Positions 34,401 to 43,223 of a stretch of DNA of 64,000 nt are shown piece after piece. This stretch comes from Anaerocolumna jejuensis DSM 15929 (GTDB lineage: Bacteria; Bacillota; Clostridia; Lachnospirales; Lachnospiraceae): NCBI RefSeq assembly GCF_900142215.1, contig NZ_FRAC01000024.1, positions 38,583 through 102,582 of the forward strand, in the 5' to 3' direction. The notes beneath the pieces are model-generated. The model saw only the letters and a list, made by a program, of their open reading frames with translations. It was not told where the DNA came from and made no database searches. Within the stretch, counting starts at the first letter, position 1; every line of letters begins with the position of its first letter. A program made the translations under genes and the position numbers.

Positions 34401-35048
34401 ATGAAGATAAATCAACCCCAAACAGCTAATCTAAGAGAAGCAGGACCAATCGTTAATCAAATAATAGAGCTGCAGGCCCAGGAACTGGCAGCAGAAAGGC
34501 TGTTGTTTTCCTCGGATTACATATCCGGCGAAGACCTGTCAGGAATCGATTACAGCTGTGTTGAATTCAATAACTGCAAGCTGTTGAATTGCAACTTTAA
34601 CAAATCTGGTTTTACAAATGTATATTTTAAGTATTGTGATATATCCAACTGCACCTTTGAAAACGGTTATTTTAACCAGGTGGAGTTTCTCTCCTGTAAG
34701 GGTGTTGGGAGTAAATTTCAGAATTCGACCATCAAGCATGTGCTTTTTAATGATGTGAATTTCAGCTATTCCAATCTGGAGCATTCTAAATTACAGAAGG
34801 TAATCATAACTTCCTCTGATTTCAGCAGCGCTTCCTTTGCTGAATGCATTCTAAAGGAGTTGGAGCTTCGTGATGTGACCTTAAATAATTGTGATTTTTT
34901 TAAGACTCCGCTAAAGGGAATGGATTTCAGGGAAAGCCGCATTGATGGGATAATCCTGTCCGATAGTTACAAAGAGCTGGCAGGAGCTATTGTAGATACC
35001 TATCAGGCAGCAGCCCTGGCACATTTTTTGGGAGTTGAAGTGAAATAG
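34401..35048 (+). CDS. Pentapeptide-repeat-like protein
   Basis: 215 residues. From about residue 48 it shows the A(D/N)Lxx-like five-residue rhythm in a Cys/Asn/Phe-rich version (DYSCVEFNNCKLLNCNFNKS, then DISNCTFENGYFNQVEF), expected to fold as a right-handed quadrilateral beta-helix. The N-terminal 45 residues are helical. Function unknown; some relatives mimic DNA. It ends where a peptidase remnant begins. Confidence 0.8.
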   Translation: MKINQPQTANLREAGPIVNQIIELQAQELAAERLLFSSDYISGEDLSGIDYSCVEFNNCKLLNCNFNKSGFTNVYFKYCDISNCTFENGYFNQVEFLSCKGVGSKFQNSTIKHVLFNDVNFSYSNLEHSKLQKVIITSSDFSSASFAECILKELELRDVTLNNCDFFKTPLKGMDFRESRIDGIILSDSYKELAGAIVDTYQAAALAHFLGVEVK

Positions 35049-35425
35049 GATTCGAATTATTCCAGCATCTGGTCTATGATAATCCGGATATGACGGCAGA
35101 AGAGCGGAACAAGGTGTATGAAGAAATGTACAGGAAATACAATCCTTATATTGATTATTCGGATGTTCCCTTTGAGAGCTGGGGATGTATGTGGCAGAAT
35201 ACCATGGTAATCTATTCCCTGGCCCAGACTCTTGCATTCCAGTTCTTTGCGGAATCTCTGGAGGATATGGACAGCGCCTGGACCCGTTATATCTCCTTTT
35301 TACAGAAAGCAGGGACCTTGACATTCCCTGAGATAATAAAGCAATGCGGACTTCGTTCTCCCTTTGACAAGGATTGCTTTGATTATATTTACAGGACCAT
35401 TAACAGCATCAGGGAAACCTTTTAA
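35039..35425 (+). pseudogene. C-terminal remnant of an M3 oligoendopeptidase (PepF-like)
   Basis: An open frame without a proper start gives FELFQHLVYDNPDMTAEERN, then YRKYNPYIDYSDVPFESWGC and ALRSP-like GLRSPFDKDCF. This is the characteristic end of M3 family oligoendopeptidases. The segment WQNTMVIYSLAQTLAFQFF lacks the usual residues between IYS and the YALAQ motif, so there is also an internal deletion. The HExxH active site is absent. An ATG at 35090 could still express a fragment. Confidence 0.6.
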
Positions 35426-35571
35426 TCCGGTTTTACGGCTGGCATTGAGACGCAGTATTTTTGAGCGCAGTATTTCGTTGAGAATGCCGTGGGTAGGTAT
35501 ATTATTTAGAGATTGCCTTGTAGCTGTCTGAAGAGTAAGTTTGGTATAGAAATTTAAAAATGGCCATAGCA

Positions 35572-35597
35572 TGACTTAGGTTGTGCTGTGGTCTTTT
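35572..35597 (+). terminator. Terminator-like hairpin with CATGACTTAGG apex
   Basis: GGCCATAGCA pairs with TGCTGTGGTC, followed by TTTTC. Its apex (CATGACTTAGGTTGTG) is almost identical to that of the hairpin at 63342-63373. Confidence 0.6.
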
Positions 35598-35642
35598 CTA
35601 TTTACCTGGATGGCAAAAGGAAGATTTTCTCTGTTTTTACAC

Positions 35643-35671
35643 TTGACTTCCCGAAGTGATAGGATTAAAAT
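35643..35671 (+). promoter_or_regulatory. Promoter of the ABC exporter/marR operon
   Basis: TTGACT, 17 bp, TAAAAT. Just downstream lies TGCATATGCA (35690-35699), a palindrome in a position suitable for MarR repression. A ~220-nt leader containing dispersed repeat copy 5 follows. The 475-bp gap holds nothing else besides the terminator-like hairpin. Confidence 0.6.
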
Positions 35672-35828
35672 AGTTGCGATTACAATAAATGCATATGCAA
35701 CAATTGCAAAGACAACTATTAGAAATGCTTAATAAGAATTATTGAAAGACATAATTCACTCACAAGATTGTGCCTGCGAAATCCTCGGCCCAATCTAGCG
35801 GCGCGTTGGGAAGACATGACTGTTAGTG

Positions 35829-35895
35829 CGAAATATGTATTTATTAAATTTCTATTTAAGCAGTATCGCAGGCAGGCTTGCGATATGCACGGGGG
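35829..35895 (+). repeat. Two-hairpin dispersed repeat, copy 5 (abuts ABC gene start)
   Basis: A GAAAT/ATTTC hairpin and CTATTTAAG precede GCAGTATCGCAGGCAGGC and TTGCGATATGCACGGGGG. The terminal GGGGG is the ribosome site of the ABC gene, whose ATG follows 5 nt later. Same layout as copy 2 at spoVAD. Confidence 0.7.
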
Positions 35896-35900
35896 TAAAT

Positions 35901-37715
35901 ATGAAGAAATTTTTAGTCTATGCCAGAGGCTATAAAAAAGAGCTGATTCTGGCCATTATTTGTATTGAAGCGGAGACGGTATTTGAACTGATTATTCCCA
36001 TGATTATGGCTGACATCATTGATGTGGGTATAGCAAATCGGGATAGATCCTATATTTTGCTGAAGGGTCTTCAAATGGTAGTCTGTGCTGTTATCTCATT
36101 ATTTCTGGGAAATTTATATGCCAGGTTTACCGCGGCCTGCGGAAATGGCATCGGAGCATCGATCAGGGCGGCAGAATTTCAGAAAATGCAGACCTTTTCT
36201 TTTTCCAATACGGATAAATTCAGTACTCCATCCCTTGTTACAAGACTTACCAGCGATGTTACGACCATTCAGAATTCCATCACTAACGGTATGAGGCCGG
36301 GATTCCGCTCACCGGTGATGATGTTTATTGCTATTTTCCTGTCCTTTCGGATCAATGGGGCTCTTGCAGTGGTCTTTTTAATTGCGGCGCCGATTCTTGG
36401 CATCGTATTATTTTTCATTGTAAAAAATGTCCGTCCGCTGTATGCCAGGATGCAAAGTGCCGTTGACTATGTAAACCGTATTATTCAGGAAAATCTGGCG
36501 GCAATCCGGGTGGTAAAGGCCTATGTCAGAGAAGATTATGAAATAACCAAATTTGAAGAAGTAAACCAGAATCTGAAAAACACTTCTGAAAAAGCATTCT
36601 CCCTGGCGGTGCTCAACATGCCGGCTTTCCAATTCGTTATGTATGGTACGATTTTAAGCATTCTCTGGTTTGGCGGAAATCTTGTGGCAATTGGGGATAT
36701 GAAGGTGGGAAGCCTTACCAGTTTTTTAAGCTATGTTCTGCAGGTGCTGAATTCCCTGATGATGTTTTCCAATGTGTTCCTGCTCTTTACGCGTTCCCTG
36801 ACCTCCTGGAAGAGAATCTCGGAAGTACTGGAGGAGGAGCCGGACATAACCGATGACAGGGCCATAACCGGTGACAGGAGTGTTACTGACGGTCTGGCTG
36901 TCGCTGATGACGTGGCTATTACTAATGGTTCGAGCATTAGTAATAATCCTGCAAAGGAGCTTGAAATGAAAAGCGGCAGCATCTCCTTTGACCATGTGTA
37001 TTTTAAATATAAGGAAGCTGCCAGAGAGTATGTGCTCTCGGATATATCCTTTTCTATAGAATCCGGGCAGACCATCGGGATTCTCGGGCCCACCGGCTCT
37101 TCCAAGAGCACGCTGGTCCAGCTGATTCCAAGGCTCTACGATGTGACCTCCGGAAATATCTCCATTGACGGACATCCGATTTATGAATACACCCAAAGGC
37201 ATTTAAGGGACTCCATCGCCATGGTGCTGCAGAAGAACACCCTGTTTTCCGGTACGGTAAAGGAAAATCTCTTATGGGGCAAAGAAGATGCCACCATGGA
37301 AGAAATAGAGAGTGCCTGCCATATTGCCTGTGTGGATGAATTCATTGACCGGCTGGATAAGGGATATGATACGGAGCTGGGGCAGGGTGGTGTTAACGTA
37401 TCCGGCGGACAGAAGCAGCGCCTGTGTATTGCCAGAGCCATTCTGAAAGCGCCCAAAGTACTGATTCTGGATGATTCCACCAGTGCCGTGGATACGGCAA
37501 CGGAAGCTAAGATTAAGGAAGGGCTGGCAAAGGAACTGCCGGGCATGACAAAAATCATAGTTGCCCAGCGGATTACCTCCATTATGGATGCGGACCAGAT
37601 ACTGATTCTGGATGACGGCAAAATAAATGCCATCGGCATCCATAAGACCCTGCTGGAGGAAAATGAAATTTACCAGGATATTTATTATTCCCAACAGCAA
37701 GGAGGTAATTTATAA
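35901..37715 (+). CDS. ABC exporter subunit 1 (membrane-ATPase fusion)
   Basis: 604 residues. Six-helix exporter domain (~10-300) and ATPase with Walker A GPTGSSKST, signature VSGGQKQRL, Walker B VLILDDST. The Walker B ends in Asp instead of the catalytic Glu (LILDD), so this site is probably degenerate, as in the first half of heterodimeric exporters such as LmrCD/YheIH. Between the domains is an unusual repetitive linker (ITDDRAITGDRSVTDG...). Overlaps the next gene by one base (TAATG). Likely multidrug exporter, inferred from the marR partner. Confidence 0.9.
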   Translation: MKKFLVYARGYKKELILAIICIEAETVFELIIPMIMADIIDVGIANRDRSYILLKGLQMVVCAVISLFLGNLYARFTAACGNGIGASIRAAEFQKMQTFSFSNTDKFSTPSLVTRLTSDVTTIQNSITNGMRPGFRSPVMMFIAIFLSFRINGALAVVFLIAAPILGIVLFFIVKNVRPLYARMQSAVDYVNRIIQENLAAIRVVKAYVREDYEITKFEEVNQNLKNTSEKAFSLAVLNMPAFQFVMYGTILSILWFGGNLVAIGDMKVGSLTSFLSYVLQVLNSLMMFSNVFLLFTRSLTSWKRISEVLEEEPDITDDRAITGDRSVTDGLAVADDVAITNGSSISNNPAKELEMKSGSISFDHVYFKYKEAAREYVLSDISFSIESGQTIGILGPTGSSKSTLVQLIPRLYDVTSGNISIDGHPIYEYTQRHLRDSIAMVLQKNTLFSGTVKENLLWGKEDATMEEIESACHIACVDEFIDRLDKGYDTELGQGGVNVSGGQKQRLCIARAILKAPKVLILDDSTSAVDTATEAKIKEGLAKELPGMTKIIVAQRITSIMDADQILILDDGKINAIGIHKTLLEENEIYQDIYYSQQQGGNL

Positions 37716-39574
37716 TGGCCAAAACAATGTCCCATGCAAAACCGAAAAATGCGAAAAAGACTCTGCTGCAATTGCTTCGCTATTTAGGGCGCCATAAGCT
37801 GTCCCTGTTTTTTATTACAGTATTTGTATGCATCAGTTCCGCTTCCGGCATTGCAGGTACCTATTTATTAAAAGCAGTGGTAAATGATTATATCATTCCG
37901 GGAGATATACCGGGATTGATAAAAATGATCGTTATTATGGGGATTATTTACGGAGCCGGAGTCTTGGCATGCTTTTTCTATAATAAGATTATGGTTCATA
38001 TTTCTCAGAAGGTAGTATCGGAAATCAGAAGCGATTTGTTCGAGCATACGGAGCAGCTTCCGCTGAACTATTTTGATACCCATACCCATGGGGATTTGAT
38101 GAGTCATTTTACAAATGATGTGGATACCATTTCAGAAGCCCTGAATAACAGCTTTACCCTGTTGATTCAAAGCTTTATAACCTCGGTGGGCACAGTTATC
38201 ATGCTCCTTATTTTAAGCTGGCAGCTGTCCATTATCGTAATTATATTCCTGGCGCTTATGCTTTTGTACATCCGGCATAACGGGAAATTGAGCAAAAAGT
38301 ACTTTACAGCCCAGCAAAAAAATCTGGGAGCCATTAATGGTTATGTGGAGGAGATGGTGGCAGGGCAGAAGGTGGAGAAAATCTTTAATCATGAAGCACA
38401 GGACTTTCGGAAATTCAATGAGCTGAATGAAAAGCTGAGAGAAGCTTCCACCAAAGCCTTTACCTATACGGCGAAGACCATTCCCACCATTGTATCCCTG
38501 TCCTATATTAATTATGCGCTTTCTGCCTGTGTCGGAGGTTTATTTGCCCTGGCAGGACTGACAGATATCGGTACGCTGGCTTCTTACCTGGTCTATGTCA
38601 GACAAAGTGCAATGCCCATGAACCAGTTTACCATACAGATAAATTTCCTGATGGTAGCTTTGGCCAGTGCGGAGAAGATATTTACCATGATGGAGGAAGA
38701 GCATGAAATAGACGAAGGGGTAATTACTTTAAGAAAAGTCAGGAAAGATGCCGATGGCAATCTTCATGAAAGCGATACCTATACAGGGGATTTTGCCTGG
38801 AAGGTTCCGGGGGAAATGGACGGCTTTACCTATGTGCCCTTAAAAGGAGATGTACGTTTCCAGAATGTCGTATTTGGTTACACAAAAGAACATACTATCT
38901 TAAATGGTATCAATCTCTTTGCAAAACCCGGTCAGAAGATTGCATTCGTAGGCTCCACCGGTGCAGGAAAGACCACTATTATCAATCTGATCAACCGCTT
39001 TTATGAAATTTCGGAAGGACAGATTACCTATGACGGACTGGATATCAGGGATATCAAAAAGGCGGACTTAAGGCGCTCTATTTCCCTTATCATTCAGGAT
39101 ACCCATTTGTTTACGGGAACCATAGCCGACAATATCCGTTACGGAAGGCTTCAGGCAAGTGAGGAAGATATCGTGAAGGCTGCCAAGCTGGCCAATGCCC
39201 ACTCCTTTATTAAAAGGCTGCCAAATGGCTATGACACTCTTTTGGAAAGTGACGGGGCTAATTTATCCCAGGGGCAAAGGCAGCTATTGGCCATTGCCAG
39301 AGCAGCCATTTCCCAGCCACCCGTATTGGTAATGGATGAAGCCACAAGCTCCATTGACACCCGGACGGAGAAATTAATTGAAAAGGGCATGGATACCTTA
39401 ATGGAAAACCGTACGGTATTTGTCATTGCCCACAGACTTTCCACCGTCCGCAACTCCAAGGCAATTCTGGTTCTGGAAAAGGGAAAGGTAATTGAGCGGG
39501 GCGACCACGAAGAACTGTTGACACAAAAGGGCCGTTACTATAAACTTTACACAGGACAATTTGAACTGGATTAA
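37715..39574 (+). CDS. ABC exporter subunit 2 (membrane-ATPase fusion)
   Basis: 619 residues, partner of subunit 1. Exporter membrane domain, then ATPase with Walker A GSTGAGKTT, signature LSQGQRQLL and Walker B VLVMDEATSS with the catalytic Glu, H-loop IAHRLST. A ~45-residue insertion (TLRKVRKDADGNLHESDTYT) before the ATPase domain is common in this subfamily. Translation is coupled to subunit 1. Confidence 0.93.
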   Translation: MAKTMSHAKPKNAKKTLLQLLRYLGRHKLSLFFITVFVCISSASGIAGTYLLKAVVNDYIIPGDIPGLIKMIVIMGIIYGAGVLACFFYNKIMVHISQKVVSEIRSDLFEHTEQLPLNYFDTHTHGDLMSHFTNDVDTISEALNNSFTLLIQSFITSVGTVIMLLILSWQLSIIVIIFLALMLLYIRHNGKLSKKYFTAQQKNLGAINGYVEEMVAGQKVEKIFNHEAQDFRKFNELNEKLREASTKAFTYTAKTIPTIVSLSYINYALSACVGGLFALAGLTDIGTLASYLVYVRQSAMPMNQFTIQINFLMVALASAEKIFTMMEEEHEIDEGVITLRKVRKDADGNLHESDTYTGDFAWKVPGEMDGFTYVPLKGDVRFQNVVFGYTKEHTILNGINLFAKPGQKIAFVGSTGAGKTTIINLINRFYEISEGQITYDGLDIRDIKKADLRRSISLIIQDTHLFTGTIADNIRYGRLQASEEDIVKAAKLANAHSFIKRLPNGYDTLLESDGANLSQGQRQLLAIARAAISQPPVLVMDEATSSIDTRTEKLIEKGMDTLMENRTVFVIAHRLSTVRNSKAILVLEKGKVIERGDHEELLTQKGRYYKLYTGQFELD

Positions 39575-39604
39575 ACAGGTATTATCAGAAAAGGAGTAAA
39601 CACA

Positions 39605-40051
39605 ATGAAAAGTAATATAAGGGAACTTTTTATCCGTGGGGAAAGGGCAAGAAAACAGCTGCTTTCACCAGTGCTCTCGTCCAATGGGCTGACACCCGGA
39701 CAGGGGCAGGCCGGAATCTTAAATACTCTTTTAAAAGAAGACCGCTTAAACCAGAAAGAGCTTTCCAGCCGCTGCCACATGGATACCACCACGATGTCAC
39801 GAAACATCGATAATCTGGAAAAAATGGGTCTGCTGAAACGGGAAATGAACCCGGAAAGCAGGCGTTCCGTCATCATTTGCCTGACGGAAAAGGGCAGAGA
39901 AAAAGCGTCAGCAATTCACGAAATGTTCAATCAATTTGAAAGTATCTTAAGAAAGGATATTTCAGAGGAAGATATGGAAATATTCCGGCGGATACTTACA
40001 AAAATCTGTGAAAATCTCGAAGAAAACATCCCCCAGGAGAACCAGCTTTAA
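39605..40051 (+). CDS. MarR family transcriptional regulator
   Basis: 148 residues with winged helix (LNQKELSSRCHMDTTTMSRNIDNLEKMGLLKR, beta wing PESRRSVIICLTEKGRE). Lies 30 bp after the exporter genes, behind AAAAGGAGTAAACACA, and most likely controls the operon. Its last codons (GAGAACCAGCTT) form the left arm of the terminator. Confidence 0.93.
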   Translation: MKSNIRELFIRGERARKQLLSPVLSSNGLTPGQGQAGILNTLLKEDRLNQKELSSRCHMDTTTMSRNIDNLEKMGLLKREMNPESRRSVIICLTEKGREKASAIHEMFNQFESILRKDISEEDMEIFRRILTKICENLEENIPQENQL

Positions 40052-40068
40052 GCTGGTTCTTTGTTTTA
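40037..40068 (+). terminator. Terminator of the exporter/marR operon
   Basis: AGAACCAGCTT/AAGCTGGTTCT with almost no loop, followed by TTGTTTT; overlaps the marR stop codon. Confidence 0.85.
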
Positions 40069-40160
40069 GCAGAATTTTCTGGAAATATGGTTATAATTGG
40101 AGTATACTAACAGAAAAAAGTAACATTAGGGAATACAGAGAAAGTAAGCTGGAGGTACCA

Positions 40161-40886
40161 TTGGCAGAGCAGATAAGGGTAGTAATGGAATATAATCAAG
40201 ATGGTTTCTTGCTGTATGCGGAAAATTTTTGCGGAGCATTTACCCGCGGGAAATCAAAAGAAGAAGCAATGAGTAAATTTGAAATGGAAATAAAGCAATA
40301 TCTAAAGTGGAGAACAGATAGTAAGGCAAGCTTAGAAGAAAAATATGAGCCTTTCCTCGTGCAGGAAAAGGTAAGTGATTTAAATATCTGTGATGCCGAT
40401 TCCGATATCATATTCGAAACAGAGAAAGTGCCGCTTACAAGGGAAGAATATGAAAATTTGAAACAGCTTGTTATAAAGTCAGCAAAAGATTTTAATGAAC
40501 TTTATAATTCAATACCAAATAAGAATTATAGCGTATTAAGTGCGAGAAAAACTTTTTATGGTTCTGTTCCAAGGACTGCCGCTGAAATGTATGTACATAC
40601 GAATAACGTAACCAGCTACTATGTTGGTGAAATAGGTGCCCTGATAGAAAACAAAGAAGATATTTTACAAAATAGAATACATGCACTGAAGGAAGTTGAA
40701 AGGCTGCCGGGTTATCTGGATAATAAGGTGATTGAAGGAAGCTATAATGAAATGTGGTCCTTGAGAAAAGTTCTAAGGCGCTTTCTTTGGCATGACCGGA
40801 TACATGCAAAGGCAATGTATAGAATGGCAATAAAAGCATTTGACAAGGAAATAATAAAAAACCCGTTCTATTTTGAAGAGAAGTAG
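40161..40886 (+). CDS. HicB-like domain fused to a DinB-like domain
   Basis: 241 residues from a TTG start preceded by CTGGAGGTACCA; a longer in-frame reading would overlap marR. Residues ~1-50 (VVMEYNQDGFLLYAENFCGA, FTRGKSKEEAMSKFE) have the HicB-type fold used by antitoxins, here without a neighbouring HicA. The C-terminal half (RKTFYGSVPRTAAEMYVHTN, RRFLWHDRIHAKAMYRMA) looks like a DinB/YfiT-type four-helix bundle with candidate metal-binding His. Function unknown. Confidence 0.65.
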   Translation: MAEQIRVVMEYNQDGFLLYAENFCGAFTRGKSKEEAMSKFEMEIKQYLKWRTDSKASLEEKYEPFLVQEKVSDLNICDADSDIIFETEKVPLTREEYENLKQLVIKSAKDFNELYNSIPNKNYSVLSARKTFYGSVPRTAAEMYVHTNNVTSYYVGEIGALIENKEDILQNRIHALKEVERLPGYLDNKVIEGSYNEMWSLRKVLRRFLWHDRIHAKAMYRMAIKAFDKEIIKNPFYFEEK

Positions 40887-41125
40887 ACGAGCTAAATCAA
40901 TTAAGTAGACAGATTAAAAAGTAAACAGATTAAATTGCAAGCCATTTAAATTAGGGAACTAATAATTGAAATTAGTTAACTGTTGCTTAGATTAGAAATT
41001 TGATGGGGAATTTAACTTTAAAGATTAAGGAATCCGGGAAGTTGAGTGACTTCCTATTATGTTAAGGGTATGACGGCAGAGTAAGAGGTTTGGAATCAGA
41101 TTATTTTAATTAAGGAGGATTTACA

Positions 41126-41602
41126 ATGGAATTTAGAATAACATCTTTACCTTCATTTAAAGCGGCGTCATCCGGCGCAGATAAAAATTTTGACTTTTCT
41201 CCGGAAGGTACCTTGGGGAGATTCGACAGGTATTTTTCAGCAATCCGGCCATCGGACAGAGACAGTTTTCTGCCACGGGATTTTTTGTATTATGATGAAG
41301 AACAGCAGGGAATGGTCTGGATGTGGGCTTTAAGTGATGACATGGATGACGGCGGAAACGAAGTGATTGATTTTGATGGAGGTTATTACTTAACCTATGC
41401 CTACAAGGATGGGGATGAAGAAACCAACGGAAGATTGTATAACGAAGCTCTGAAATATATTGAAGACTCGGAAATCCTGGAATTGGATATCCGTCCGAAT
41501 CATTATGCCATGGGGCATATAATTACACCTGCTGAAATCATTAAGGCTCAGGGCTGGGCTCAAATGGAAACGTTTATTCCAATTAGGCTGAAAAATAAAT
41601 AG
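41126..41602 (+). CDS. GyrI/AraC-effector-binding-like protein
   Basis: 158 residues. MEFRITSLPSFKAASSGADK at the start and the terminal AQGWAQMETFIPIRL match the stand-alone ligand-binding domains of the GyrI/AraC_E_bind family. Possibly binds a small hydrophobic ligand or drug; target unknown. Ribosome site AAGGAGGATTTACA. Confidence 0.75.
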   Translation: MEFRITSLPSFKAASSGADKNFDFSPEGTLGRFDRYFSAIRPSDRDSFLPRDFLYYDEEQQGMVWMWALSDDMDDGGNEVIDFDGGYYLTYAYKDGDEETNGRLYNEALKYIEDSEILELDIRPNHYAMGHIITPAEIIKAQGWAQMETFIPIRLKNK

Positions 41603-41742
41603 CATAAGATGTGCCAAACTTTCTTATTTGTTCACTACGAGACAGGAACCCCTTGAAGTGCTGCTTACTCTTTAAAGGTTGCTTTAGCTAACGGGGAATT
41701 TGTTGAATAACGAAATGATATTAGTTACTGGGTTTGGATAGA

Positions 41743-41838
41743 GTGCAAAAAGTAATAATTATCGTAATAGCGGGAAACGAGAAACTGTTTCATAAAAAGA
41801 TTCTGGAAGATTTAAATGAACGAATTAATTATTTTTAA
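41743..41838 (+). pseudogene. Possible gene remnant
   Basis: In the 259-bp gap, ATGATATTAGTTACTGGGTT (41715, MILVTGFG then stop) and, one frame later, GTG at 41743 (VQKVIIIVIAGNEKLFHKK, ending LNERINYF) read like coding sequence broken by a frameshift. I cannot name the family. Confidence 0.25.
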
Positions 41839-41861
41839 TCTGCAGAAGGGATGTATGCAAT

Positions 41862-42314
41862 ATGGATAATATAAAGCTGATTGATATAACAGCGGATAAC
41901 TGGGAGGAAATATGTTGTTTACACCCTGGAAAAGAAGGCGCAGAGTTTGTGGCGCCAAATGCATTTTCTATAGCCCAGTCCGTCTATGAAAAGGGATGGA
42001 TAATAAAAGGAATTGCAAAGGATGATACGCTTATCGGCTTTACTATGTTTGGATATAGTAAAGAAATGGAAGCTTATGAACTTTGCCGTTTTATGATTGC
42101 TCAACGTTACCAGGGATTGGGGTATGGTGCGGAAGCACTAAAAGTTATTGTAGATTTTATGTTTAGTCATTTTAAGTGTAAAGAAATATATCTTAGCACC
42201 GCTCCGAATAATAGCAGGGGTAAGCATATATATGAGAAGTTTGGATTGGTTTCAACGGGCGAAACCTGCGGGGATGAAGATGATATTGAAGAAATATATT
42301 GCCTAAAAAGCTGA
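41862..42314 (+). CDS. GNAT N-acetyltransferase
   Basis: 150 residues. ELCRFMIAQRYQGLGYGAEALKVIV carries the acetyl-CoA loop (QGLGYGA), and STAPNNSRGKHIYEKFGLV the GNAT motif B. Resembles spermidine/diamine-type acetyltransferases such as BltD/SpeG-like GNATs, but the substrate is not determined. Ribosome site GAAGGGATGTATGCAAT. Confidence 0.9.
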   Translation: MDNIKLIDITADNWEEICCLHPGKEGAEFVAPNAFSIAQSVYEKGWIIKGIAKDDTLIGFTMFGYSKEMEAYELCRFMIAQRYQGLGYGAEALKVIVDFMFSHFKCKEIYLSTAPNNSRGKHIYEKFGLVSTGETCGDEDDIEEIYCLKS

Positions 42315-42380
42315 TTGGAACTTTCAGGCATATTGATGCTATTTAATGAAAGGTTAAAGGTAATCAGAAAGTTAAGAAAC

Positions 42381-42444
42381 ACCCCATCTCATTATTTCAG
42401 AACATAACGACTAAATGCCGGATGGATATTATGAGCTTGGGGTA
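42381..42444 (+). other. Imperfect long-loop inverted repeat
   Basis: CCCCATCTCATTAT and ATTATGAGCTTGGGG pair with a few bulges across about 35 nt, in the gap before the YdcF-like gene. May terminate the upstream GNAT gene, although no T-run follows. Confidence 0.35.
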
Positions 42445-42468
42445 TATTTGATACTTTGAGGTAAATAC

Positions 42469-43080
42469 ATGTTTAAAAGTATGTTTGATGATATAGGGAA
42501 TTTCATTTTTGTTGAGAATAAATTAGAAAAATCAGATGCTATTATGATTGTGGGTGGTTCACATCCGGAATTAGGGGAAAAGGCAGCAGAATTATGGAAA
42601 CAGAAATATGCTCCTGTAGTTTTAATTTCCGGTGGTGTAAGTATAAAAACCGGGAAGTTTCCAGGTCCAAGATCAAAAGCAGAGATTTACAATAAATCAT
42701 ATGAAACAGAGTTTGATTTTTTTACGGATGTACTTCTTAAAAATGATGTACCTTCCTCTGCCATCTATGGAGAAAACAGGTCATCATATACAAAGGAAAA
42801 CGCACTCTTTGCCCGGCAGGTTGCAGAAGAAAATAAACTTTGCATTAATAAAGCGATTCTTATTTGCAAAGCTTTTCATGCCAGACGGAGCCTCATGTTT
42901 TATCAGCTAGCGTTTCCTGATACCAACTTTCTTATTTCTCCTATCCCTGGATATGGCATTACGAAAGATAATTGGTATGAAAGTGATTATGGCATTCAAC
43001 GGGTTATGGGCGAATTAACCAGATGCGGTAATCAATTTGCTGATGATTTTATAGAGATGAAGGCATTGTCTAAAAGGTAG
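42469..43080 (+). CDS. YdcF/SanA-like DUF218 protein
   Basis: 203 residues. DAIMIVGGSHPELGEKAAEL, VVLISGGVS, SSYTKENALFARQV and LICKAFHARRSLMFY are the ordered motifs of the DUF218 family, whose E. coli members affect envelope barrier functions and whose fold binds SAM. No membrane anchor here, so it is probably cytoplasmic as E. coli YdcF. Substrate unknown. Confidence 0.87.
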   Translation: MFKSMFDDIGNFIFVENKLEKSDAIMIVGGSHPELGEKAAELWKQKYAPVVLISGGVSIKTGKFPGPRSKAEIYNKSYETEFDFFTDVLLKNDVPSSAIYGENRSSYTKENALFARQVAEENKLCINKAILICKAFHARRSLMFYQLAFPDTNFLISPIPGYGITKDNWYESDYGIQRVMGELTRCGNQFADDFIEMKALSKR

Positions 43081-43223
43081 ATTGGACTTTCTTATTTAAT
43101 TCCCATTATGTATATGACTGATATTCATGTTATAGCAATTATACGAAGTTGGTTCTACAGAGTGTTATAACTATATTTAATAAAGTGAAAACAGATTATT
43201 TTATAATAAGGAGAGGTTTTGCT

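Noticed and set aside
35901..39574. Bacteriocin exporter of the RiPP module
   Set aside because: This ABC pair is 3 kb away, has its own promoter and a marR gene, and resembles heterodimeric multidrug exporters; the exporter at 30820 is the better partner.
40008..40160. Longer N-terminus for the HicB/DinB-like gene
   Set aside because: It would overlap marR and read through its terminator; the TTG at 40161 has a strong GGAGG at correct spacing.
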